From Hydnum rufescens UP504 (lineage: Eukaryota > Basidiomycota > Agaricomycetes > Cantharellales > Hydnaceae): a stretch of 52,163 nucleotides of DNA. Below, in pieces: positions 33,401 to 42,113 of this stretch. The stretch covers positions 1 through 52,163 of the forward strand of contig MU129023.1 of NCBI GenBank assembly GCA_014904985.1, in the 5' to 3' direction. How positions within the stretch are numbered: position 1 is the first letter of the stretch; each line of letters starts with the position of its first letter. Position numbers and translations under genes: made by a program. Below the pieces are notes generated by a model. It was given only the letters and a program-made list of their open reading frames with translations. It was not told the DNA's origin and did not search any database.

Positions 33401-34955
33401 TCATGTAAGCATGGCTCCAACTTGAGTCCATGATGAAGCAGTGGACTGATTCTAAATGAGGATTCCCCAGATTCCTGTGGACCTTGTTGACCTGCAACAG
33501 GATGCCATGCAATTCATCTTGATGTTTGCAAGTGCCATTGCAACAAGCATGCCTCACATCTACCTCTCTGGTCTGACATTTGCTCCCATTTCATCCCTGC
33601 TATATCAGAGATGGCAAGGTGAATTTCCAGGAGTTGGAAAACTTGTTCAGGGACAACTTCAGGACTGGCCAAATATCATGCTGATTTTAGAAGGACACCA
33701 GTCTGATGTATCATCAGTTGCTTTCTCCCCTGATGGGAAGCAGATTGCTTCTGGCTCTGATGACAAGACCATCCAACTGTGGAATGTGGAGACAGGTTCC
33801 AGCATTGGGCAGCCAATGGAGGGGCATGATAAAGAGATCACATCCATTGCTTTCTCCCCTGATGACAAGCACATTGCTTCTGGCTCTCTAGACAAGACCA
33901 TCCAACTCTGGAATGTGGAGACAGGGGTGAGCATTGGCCAGCCAATGGAAGGGCATCATGGTCCCATCACATCCATTGCTTTCTCCCCTGATGGGAAGCA
34001 GATTGCTTCTGGCTCCTCAGACAAGACCATCTGGCTCTGGAATGTGGAGACAGGTGTGAGCATTGGCCAGCCAATGGAAGGGCATCATGATTGGATCTGG
34101 TCCATTGCTTTCTCCCCTGATGGGAAGCAGATTGCTTCTGGCTCTGCAGACAAGACCATCTGGCTCTGGAATGTGGAGACAGGTGTGAGCATTGGCCAGC
34201 CAATGGAAGGGCATCATGGTCCCATCACATCCATTACTTTCTCCCCTGATGGGAAGCAGATTGCTTCTGGCTCTGCAGACAGGACCATCCAACTCTGGAA
34301 TGCAGAGACAGGTGTGAGCATTGGCCAGCCAATGGAAGGGCATCATGATTGGATCAGGTCAATTGCCTTCTCCCCTGATGGGAAGCAGATTGCTTCTGGC
34401 TCTCATGACAAGACCATCTGACTCTGGAATGTGGAGACAGGTGTGAGCATTGGCCAGCCAATGGAAGGGCATCATGGTTGGATCAGGTCCATTGCTTTCT
34501 CCCCTGATGGGAAGCAGATTGCTTCTGGCTCTGATGACAAGACCATCCAACTCTGGAATGCAGAGACAAGTGTGAGCATTGGCCAGCCAGTGGAAGGGCA
34601 TCATCATTACATCAAGTCCATTGCTTTCTCACATGATGGCAACCTACTCACTTCTGGCTCTAAGGACAACACTCTCATGAGTTTGCAATTGCCCATGGCA
34701 GTGTCCAAACACATCTTCCAATATCCAGTCCACCTATTCCCACTCCCACCATCCCACTTTCAACTTTATGGTGGATGGATTTTGGGACCCAATCGTGAGC
34801 TTATTCTCTGGGTCCCTGCTGCCTACCATGCATACCTGTGCCACCCTCACTGCCGCATCATTGGGAATCCCAACAGTACTGAGATTGATTTTCAGCACCT
34901 GAAGTGTGGCATGGAGTGGGTACAATGTCATCATGAACTGGTGGGAAGTAGATGA
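30438..34955 (+). CDS. NACHT-WD40 NLR-like protein, right copy, one internal stop
   Basis: Exons: 30438-30492, 30559-30721, 30814-30902, 30966-31222, 31281-31331, 31385-31580, 31637-about 31790, NACHT exon to 33404, WD exon 33471-34955; introns mostly 53-92 nt, phases consistent except the exon 7/NACHT junction. That junction fits either a strong gtaagt donor at 31793 with acceptor at 31884, or gtccgt at 31789 with acceptor at 31856. Layout: a C2-like N-terminus (QYRLHFTIQPPATIIGLRSPK), a helical region with IHPWIKVAWGVVSAAYN, then NACHT with Walker A GTAGAGKSS (from 32046), Walker B-like VVFIDAFDES, sensor IIVTSR, a post-NACHT helical part (RVKSILGRIICAQEPLSFQA), 8 WD40 units and a conserved tail (WILGPNRELILWVP, EIDFQHLKCGMEWVQC). 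A TGA at 34419-34421 in blade 6 would truncate the protein after five full blades; the frame is open again beyond it. Fungal NACHT-WD40 proteins are non-self or damage sensors; the partner effector is not evident here. Confidence 0.88.
33405..33470 (+). other. Intron joining NACHT and WD40 exons (right)
   Basis: Donor gtaagc, acceptor ccccag, 66 nt, phase 0, branch-like actgattctaa. It bypasses the TGA that ends the NACHT frame at 33423-33425 and joins it to the WD40 frame at ATT (33471). The matching left-arm intron supports it. Confidence 0.85.
33684..34680 (+). repeat. WD40 repeat array, 8 units
   Basis: Seven junctions (phrase gtggagacaggtgtgagcat or close) at about 129-base intervals give 8 units. 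The variable residues are those after EGH (QSDV, DKEI, HGPI, HDWI, HGWI, HHYI), the residue in GSxD (D, L, S, A, H) and the residue in TIxLW (Q, W, stop). Confidence 0.93.
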
Positions 34956-34992
34956 TGCCAGTGGTTCTACATATCTGTAACAATTAACCAGT

Positions 34993-35699
34993 AGAGTTCA
35001 TCCTTCAGTTGACAATTTCCATTCTGGGAAATATCCCCAAAGAATGTTTGACCCATATCTTGTTTACTTCAACTGGTATTGGGATATCCACCAGAATATC
35101 TGGGGCCTAGGAAATCCCCCCTCCCATATAGTAGTATGGATGGTGAAGTATTCTTCCCCAGAATGGGGTAATTGTACTTTGGTGCCTACCATGAAAGTAA
35201 CTAATTAGATAGTACACCACAAGGCTGGGACCCCATCTAACTAGTCCTAGATCCTTAGATTGGCAATTATGCACAACCTGCTGACTTGGTGATAGCTTCA
35301 TAGGACCCTGAACTTGAAATGGCACTCAGCATTAGAGAAGCTCTAGAGTCCTGGTGTTAGTTTGGTTGTATCTGAATCAAAGTATGGGGAGGAACCAGAA
35401 GGTGGTGGAGGTTCCAGTATAGAAGAAGGGTTGGGAGCACTGATGACTGTCAAATCAAAATCTGGTTCAGCCAGTGTGTAGATGGGAGACTGTATTTCTG
35501 TTATTATTCAATGGGTTGGTTCACTTCAATGGTTGATCATGTCAAGAGACTAGGAAATGGCTCAGTCTCATATAAGAGGACTGAGGAAAGCCATTGGCAA
35601 GTACAATGAACTATATAGCAATTGCCTGAAAAGGAAAACTACCTAAAAGGGGGTGATGACTAAGCCCCATCTGTGACCCATGACTCTTGATCTCCAACA
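34993..35699. other. Between right arm and copia element; possible outer LTR
   Basis: No gene. Leftward from 35,699 the minus strand starts tgttggagatcaagagtcat just after a purine-rich gagtgggca that could be a polypurine tract, so the 3' LTR of the outer copia element may begin here. Its far end was not identified. Confidence 0.35.
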
Positions 35700-35954
35700 T
35701 GCCCACTCAAGAGGAGTGGATACCATTGAAACCTATCAACTCTGCTAAAATTTGGAACTGATGCCTTGGCAGGGGTTTTGTGAGAATGTTGGCAAGCTGT
35801 TTATTGGTTGGCACATACTCAAGAGAAATTCATCCTCAAGTTTTTCACACACAAAGTGATGTCCAACCTTGAGATGCTTTGTATGCTCCAAGAAATTTTC
35901 ATTTTGCATGATAGCTATTGCTGACTGATTGTCCACATGGATGACCATTGGCTC

Positions 35955-35959
35955 AGACA
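35955..35959. other. Target site duplication AGACA (left)
   Basis: Identical 5-bp copies AGACA flank the nested element at 35955-35959 and 37303-37307, interrupting the copia pol reading. Confidence 0.88.
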
Positions 35960-37302
35960 TGATGAGAGGAGACTGTTTACATGTATTTACATCAAGTAGC
36001 TTTCTGTCCAAGGACTCTTTTCAGTCACTGCCATAGCTTGTCTCTCAACAGGTTATGGGCCCATCACTCTGGGGCTTCTGAAAGCAAGTAGTGTCCTTGC
36101 CCAAAAAAACCTCACTTGAGTCTGAGGTGATGCCTAGTGTCAGCAGTGGAGTTCTCGTGACCTTGTGGTAGTGTCCCACAAACTGTCTAGTGTTGACAGT
36201 ACTTGAGGCTTCTCCCATTTTTTCCCATTTTCATGTTGGGCTAGTGTCTGCTGAACTTTGCTTTCATTCTCTCCTTTCACCATGATACCTTATTTGTTTC
36301 CCCACACCCAACTCACTATGCAGTCTACCAGTTCCCTGTTATTTGTGAAATTAAATGGCACAAACTACAAAACTTGGTCCACCTACATGGACTCCCTCCT
36401 CCTTACCCACTATCTTGACCTTTGGAAGATCATCCATGGTCATACCCCCAAACCAAGAGGCTCCGATTCATCCTCTGAAGTCCTTGATTGGACAATCAAA
36501 TCCTCCCAGGCCATAGCACACCTCGTACATTCCAAGTCATTGCTACACACAACTATCTCATCCAGTACTGATGCCTCCATTGCATGGAATTCCCTCAAAT
36601 CTTTGTTAATGCCACAAGGTTTAGGTGTGTGCATGACAGAACTCTGCCATCTATATAACATGTCTAAGGCCCCCAGCCAATCAATGTGAGATTGGTGTGT
36701 GGCTGTCCACTCCCAAGCCAGCATCCTCTCAGACCTCAATGTGACATTACAGGCTGATGAGATATTTGTCATGCTCACACGAGGTGTTGGTGACTGCTAT
36801 GATGCAGTAATTGTCCAACTGGCTGCACTCGATGATGACAAGCACAGCATCAATGCCATAATCCAGGTACTAGTGGACCAGGAGTCCTGAGTCAGAGAGC
36901 CTGAACCTGAACTGTCTGCCTCTGCATATGCCACCCATTCAAGATTCAATATGGATGCAATTGAATGCCACAACTGCCATCAGCTTGGCCACTTCACAAA
37001 CAAGTGCCCACAGCCAGCTCAGGGAGGGGATAGATTGGCCACAGCAATGGAAAACCTCACTACCACACTGCATGACTACAAGTCCCCATCCACAATGTCT
37101 GCCAAGATTGCCACTGTGGATACCAATGAGTTGGAATTCTCCAGATCTCCTTGTGTATTCTAGGTTTCAATCCACATATCCACTCTGTTCACATATTGGA
37201 TTGAGGGAGGATGATGAGAGGAGACTGTTTACATGTATTTACATTGAGTAGCTTTCTGTCCAAAGACTCTTTTCAGTCACCACCATAGCTTGTCTCTCAA
37301 CA
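35960..37302 (+). mobile_element. Compact gag-only LTR retrotransposon, 1,343 bp, complete ends
   Basis: LTRs of 91 bp at 35960-36050 and 37212-37302 begin TGATGAGAGG and end TCTCAACA. Directly after the 5' LTR is ggttatgggccca, which matches the primer site type of Drosophila copia (half-length initiator tRNA-Met). Directly before the 3' LTR is the purine tract gagggagga. A 5-bp target duplication flanks it. The interior holds only a gag reading frame with a CCHC knuckle; no protease, integrase or polymerase. It is thus a non-autonomous copia-type element that would need enzymes from a full relative. Confidence 0.92.
36282..37163 (+). pseudogene. gag: copia-type Gag with CCHC knuckle, two in-frame TGA
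   Basis: One frame runs from ATG 36282 (or 36318) to 37163. The N-terminal half has LNGTNYKTWSTYMDSLL, typical of copia Gag (UBN2-like), then IAWNSLKSLL and MTELCHLYNMS. Near the end is CHNCHQLGHFTNKC, a perfect CX2CX4HX4C zinc knuckle that binds RNA during packaging. TGA codons at 36687-36689 and 36888-36890 interrupt the frame; both would be CGA (Arg) with one C-to-T reversal, the CpG-decay signature. No frameshift is seen. The product would be about 290 residues. Confidence 0.85.
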
Positions 37303-37307
37303 AGACA
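37303..37307. other. Target site duplication AGACA (right)
   Basis: Right-hand copy of the 5-bp duplication bordering the nested LTR element. Confidence 0.88.
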
Positions 37308-38794
37308 TAGGGTAGTCCAGGTCACTGAGCAGGTGATGGAACCACAAAGCATCATGGGTCTCTTGAGTTATCACCATGTATTCTGCTTCCATGCTTGAGA
37401 GAACAATGGTCAACTGTTTTTGGGAACTCCATGCATCCTTGGTCTTGAGGAGGTAATGGTAGACTTGTTTTAGGGTGGCCAAATGTTCATTTCCAGGTGT
37501 TGCAGCATGATGGCTGAGATATCCCATGGCAAAGGCAAGGTCTGGCTGGGTTCTGGTCATAGCATATATCATGGACCCTAGCATAGACTGGTAGAGCCGA
37601 GTATCAATGGCAGGTGAGCTCAGCTTTTCCAGCTTCAGCTTAGCTGCCATTGGAGTGGCCATAGGGTGGGCATCACTCATGCCAAAATACTCCAGAATAT
37701 CATGAGTATAGAGGTCTTGGGAAATGGCAATAGTTCATCAGACATGGTCACATATAACTTTAATTCCAGTAAACCACTTGATCTTGCTCATGTAATGCAT
37801 ATTGAAGGTACCAAGGAGATTGGTCTTCCAGTGAGTCAGTGAGAGTTTTGGTATGGTGAGTAAAACATCATTGACATGGGCACCAAGTATGCTGGTCCCA
37901 TTTTTGTGTCATTGGATGAAAACTGCATAGTCTGCATCAGTTCTAGTCCAGCTGATTTTTGAAAACTCACTTTTCATTTCCAGGTACTGTTTGCATTCAG
38001 CCTGCTTAAGACCATAAAGACTTCAAAGGAGTTGCCATACAAGCCCTGGTTTAGGTGGGTGGAAACCTGGAGGTGGTTCCATATAGATGAGCTGCTTGAG
38101 AACTGGATTCAGAAAAGCTGATTTGACATCAAAGTGAATGAGTTCAAGGTCTAGTTTTTCAGCTAGTGTGAGAATGACAAGAAAAGATTGCTTTTGGATG
38201 GTAGGAGCATAGGTGCACCTTGGTCAGCCACTTGGGCTGACCTTAATAGGCAGGACAAATCCCTCATCTAGTCAGCCTAAGAGGCCTATTTTTTCTTTGA
38301 TGTCAATTGACAATCCTTGGATGTCAAATTGACATCTGGCCATCTTTCTGGAGCAGAATCAAACACTGAGCAGAAGCATATGGATATATTTGGTTGGGGG
38401 GTATCGGGATAGGTCCTGGAATGCCTGGGGACACCCCTGAATGAGTCAGTGGGCCTGTGGATTCCCAATATGGAAAGGTAATTACATAATAGCCTAAATA
38501 GGAAATTATGTAATTTACCCAAAAAGCGGTGACATAATTGTGCACAATAATAGTATTATGTAATATATTATATAATTAATTGATGACATAATTAATTATA
38601 TTATATAATATAGGTCACATGACCAGCACTCGTGTGCCAGTCATGCAAAAAAGAGGGGGCACCCCTGCCCCAGACCAACTGGAGGGGTGGGGCAGGGGTC
38701 AGAGGGGCCCACCAGAGGGAATGGGGGCCCCTGGGTGAGCACTTAGGGGATCCTATAATGGGGGGTCGACAGGTTAGTTAAAAAAAATCAATAG

Positions 38795-38835
38795 TAGTGC
38801 AAAAAGGGCAGCCAGAGGCTGCCCTTTTTGCACTA
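38795..38835. repeat. Perfect 19-bp hairpin
   Basis: The stem tAGTGCAAAAAGGGCAGCC (38795-38813) pairs fully with its complement at 38817-38835 around a 3-nt loop (aga). An oligo-A run (38781-38787) precedes it. Confidence 0.8.
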
Positions 38836-38866
38836 GAGTAGCTAAAATCATAATAACATACCTTAA

Positions 38867-38898
38867 CACCACACCCCAGTCTATACTGGGGTGTGGTG
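38867..38898. repeat. Perfect 14-bp hairpin
   Basis: CACCACACCCCAGT pairs with ACTGGGGTGTGGTG around ctat, 32 bases after the previous hairpin. Confidence 0.8.
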
Positions 38899-39100
38899 GC
38901 TTGTCCTGGGCTCTTGGTAGATCAAGGTAGTGGTGTTGTGCAACAGTAAAAATTTTCCAGCAATTGCTGGTAAATTGAACCCGGGACTCAACACCGGCAG
39001 TTGCCCAGTTTCAAAGTGAAATTGAAAGATTGAAACGAGTTCCATACATCCCCCATCACATCCTGTACCCCCTCCCCACCTAAAAAGGGCCCCATCTGAT

Positions 39101-40594
39101 ATGTCCAAACAAAATGAGCCCAGCCTGGGCCATTTTAAGTCACCCTTTGTTGAAGGAACTGTTAGACTTGACCTCCATGGAAGAATGGTAGCATCAAAGC
39201 AAGACCATTGGGACTCACCATACCCGACAAATCCTAGGGACCGTCTAACTGTGAGAAGTCATGGGGCAGCCCCAATGGCAACACAAACTTCTGCAGCTAT
39301 GGCAGCAAGCCCAACAAGGGAAAACTCTGAAGCAGTGAGCAAACAGGCTGACACAGCAGCAGACATGGCAGTTGAGGAGGAAGAGTTCCCAATCCTGGGA
39401 CAAATCAAGTACACTGTTAGGAAACTGTCCTGTGCCTTTGATGTTATTCATGACATAGACTCAGCTGGGACTGAGGAAGACCCGCACATGGAGATACTGG
39501 CACACCCACTGAGGAAGATCACATGCAACCTAGCCATATACATGGGGGTCATAGATGCCTCGTATCTGACATCTGATGACCAACCTGAAGACCCCCTGTT
39601 GTCAGCACTTCGCCATACCAATGCTGAACAGGCGTCTGCCCTGGCCCAAAATGCTGATTCCATTGCAACTCTCATGTGTATCCTAGAGTCTAAATTGCCA
39701 CATGTGCTCCTGGACAATGCACAAGCAGATAGATTTAACAGGGCACTGCAGAACAACCTCTTGGCATCGATCCATGCCCCCGCCCCATGGTCCACCAGCA
39801 TGAAACAGTCAAGCAACCCACTCCTGATTAAACCACAGCCAAAGAAGAAGGTTATGCCACCCCCATCAAACCCTTCCCAGCGAAACCACAATTGCCACCT
39901 CCTCATTGAATTCTTCCCCAAGATCGAGCCTGAGAAACATGAGGTAGGCCACACTATAGTATCAAAGATCAATGATGCATTAGCCCACACAAATGCCTGC
40001 CAAGTAGACCGTATTGATGCGATCCAATATTCGCTCAATGGGAACACAGTCATCATCACAGGTGAACGTACAACTGCAGATGACTTGAAAGACTACTATG
40101 CTCTAATTGCCTCTCTCCTTAGTCCAAATGAGTTCAAAGCACACCCTGATCATGTCTACCACAGGGTAAAACTTGATCATGTTCTGACACACATCAATGG
40201 CCTACACACAACAACTCAATAGGTAACAGAGGAGCTTGCTGACAAATGGGCAGGGTTCAAGGGCCTGGAAATGCATGTCCAGCCATCATGGCTTGGATAT
40301 GAGTCAGCCCTTGTACTCCAATCAAGTGCATCAATCTCGTTCAGCTTCGCATCAGAAGAAGATGCATCTATGTTTAGAAACCAGGGAGTGCTGTACCTAT
40401 TTTGCATGTCGTGCTGAACCTCCCATTACATTGAATGCCTGCAAGTATACTACTGTAACCTATGCGGCTCTATTGACCACCGCTGTTGGAGGGATAAAAC
40501 CCTACTACATAGATCCACTTCAGGACCCAACTACCTCCTCAAACGAATCCAATTGATTCAATTCCAATCCTTTCAATACCTATCCTTCCTTTGA
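39101..40594 (+). pseudogene. Non-LTR retrotransposon ORF1 (gag-like), two in-frame stops
   Basis: ATG at 39101; one frame runs to 40594 interrupted by TAG (40220-40222) and TGA (40415-40417). The N-terminal third is Ala/Thr/Glu-rich and low in complexity. The central part (LLIEFFPKI, VSKINDALAHT, IQYSLNGNTVIITG, ADDLKDYYALI) has the layout of the ORF1 RNA-binding domain of LINE-type elements in Agaricomycetes. The part after the TAG (SISFSFASEEDASMF) continues that pattern, and CNLCGSIDHRCW near 40,454-40,489 is a knuckle-like cysteine cluster. No reverse transcriptase follows within 2 kb, so it is a 5' fragment or a non-autonomous derivative. Confidence 0.6.
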
Positions 40595-42110
40595 TTGCCA
40601 TGCGACGTGGATTTCAATTCTCCAAGACCCATTTTATTTCTCTTTCCTCCACCTTGTACACGAGACATTTATTTGTCCATCTCCAAGTCTTCAACAGACT
40701 ACCTCAAATTATAGTTACTTCAAGCCCAGCCAACTGTGGCTCAGGCAATTCAACTTGCCCTGTTTGTTTGGTACTCAATCCATTATGCATTGCTCATTGC
40801 CTTGGCGGGGATATATGAGTCCCAATTATATAATAAAGATTGCCTAATCCTTTGGATCCAACTTGCAGATTAGTCACATGTTAAATAGGGGCTATTCCCA
40901 TACTCTCAAGGAGTATTTCGCGAATATCTCCCTCATTTTCGATCGGATCGACTCGGAAAGATAGCGCCCAGAAAGCTACGATCAATACCTATCCAAAGGT
41001 ACCACATACGTGTTTATCGGATGCGAACTGCACCCTCCAGGTCGATTTTACCTCATGCTTCACACTATCCTTCAGTATTTCGCGAATATCTCCACCAGTT
41101 TTGATCCGATTCGTTAGTAACGGCCACCCCTGGAAAGACGCTGAAAATCCGCATCGAATGGTACCAAGGGAAAAACGAGCGGATTAGAACTCGGCTCTCT
41201 GTAATCTAGTCTCCCCATGTCTCATTTCACTTTTACCTCCGCTTTTCTGATTACTAAAGGCAATTATGGTTCCGGCACTCTATGTCCGATGGAGGGTACG
41301 TCTAGGGCGACCAGTTCCACCTTTCCCCAAGGGATTCTGTTCAGTAGGAGAGGAGGAATACCTTGGTTAAGCCATATTCCCCTATTCTGACTTGTTAATT
41401 GAATATCTCCTTCAGTTTTGAAGCTTTTGACTTGATCTCTTTTTCATCATTTTTGCCTTAACCCCACCTTTCTGCTGGTTACTATGGAATTATTCCAAGA
41501 TGTATATTAAGTACAGGGGATGTGAATTTTGATTGATTTCCCCCTCACCCTCAGTCTCTAAAGTCTTGAAGGACAGCTGTTGGCACCAGGGTGATTTCCA
41601 GACCATATCTAGTATTGTTCACGCTTTGGATAGGCCCTCAAGAGGAGAGCCATCAGTGTGATTTCTGAATCAAATCATCCATTCATTCATTGTTAGAGCA
41701 AGCCCGCCCTAGCAAGACAAATTCTCAACCTCAAGGCCTTTCATTCAATCAGACCTTAACCTACGGATTGACTCTGTGGCCCTCTCCTTTCGTCCTTGAT
41801 TCAACAATCTTGGACTGTGGCCACCTCAGTCAGCCACTTGGACTGATCTCAAAAGACATGTCAAACCACATCAAATTAATTGCCTATGAGGCATCAAAAT
41901 CCTTTGATCTCAAATAATTTCAATGCCATGACCTCAGGCGACAGACATGGTCTTTTGATCTCAAATAATATCAACATGGGGACTTAGACTACATAGATCA
42001 ATGTATCAATGAGCTTCCAAGTTAAATTAATCAGTGTACATCTATTATCTATTCAAGAGATGAGAAACTACAAGATTGACAAGGACATGAATCCAACAGG
42101 ATGACAAAAG
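40595..42110. other. Non-coding region with a diverged direct repeat
   Basis: Two related stretches begin tatttcgcgaatatctcc at about 40,912 and 41,074, each followed by a ttttgatc-cgattcg-type sequence. CpG is more frequent between about 40,910 and 41,330 than around it. No gene recognised; 41690-41917 has no known motif. Confidence 0.4.
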
Positions 42111-42113
42111 AGC

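Larger units (their letters stand above)
24160..34992. repeat. Right arm of large inverted duplication
   Basis: Inverted counterpart of 5,950-17,300, with the same genes in mirrored order and orientation. Relative to the left arm it has 8 rather than 13 WD40 units, and it keeps a 159-bp piece (26,730-26,888) at the 5' end of ALG7 that the left arm lost. Small indels are scattered along it. Confidence 0.93.
35745..38290 (-). mobile_element. Dead Ty1/copia pol, interrupted by nested LTR element
   Basis: Reading leftward from about 38,280: reverse transcriptase text LDLELIHFDVKSAFLN, IYMEPPPGF, SLYGLKQA and DADYAVF, with the catalytic box mutated to HVNDV (usual YVDDM/L). Next come THDILE and the frame 37680-37297 (RLYQSMLGSMIYAMTRTQPD, then LTIVLSSMEAEYM), where the stretch between the RT end and RNase H has been deleted. 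Coding stops at DLDYPMS (37,308), where a 1.3-kb LTR element is inserted. It resumes at 35,959 with EPMVIHVDNQSAIAIMQ and TKHLKVGHHFVCEKL to 35,745. Several stops and CpG depletion confirm it is dead. Integrase and protease were not found; the N-terminal side is cut off near 38,290. Confidence 0.88.
38291..39100. other. Intergenic region with hairpins, possible 5' region of the next element
   Basis: No gene recognised. It contains an AT-rich palindrome (12-bp stem, 38570-38581 with 38590-38601), an ACCCCTGCCCCA / TGGGGCAGGGGT inverted repeat near 38,660-38,700, and the two perfect hairpins listed separately. Confidence 0.45.

Noticed and set aside
38795..38846. Helitron 3' end (hairpin followed by CTAA)
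   Set aside because: Helitrons insert so that T follows CTRR; here A follows, the stem is long for that family, and no TC 5' end was found.
38976..38989. B-box-like ccgggttcaa on the minus strand suggesting a SINE
   Set aside because: No convincing A box at the right distance and no poly-A tail or repeat copies visible in the window.
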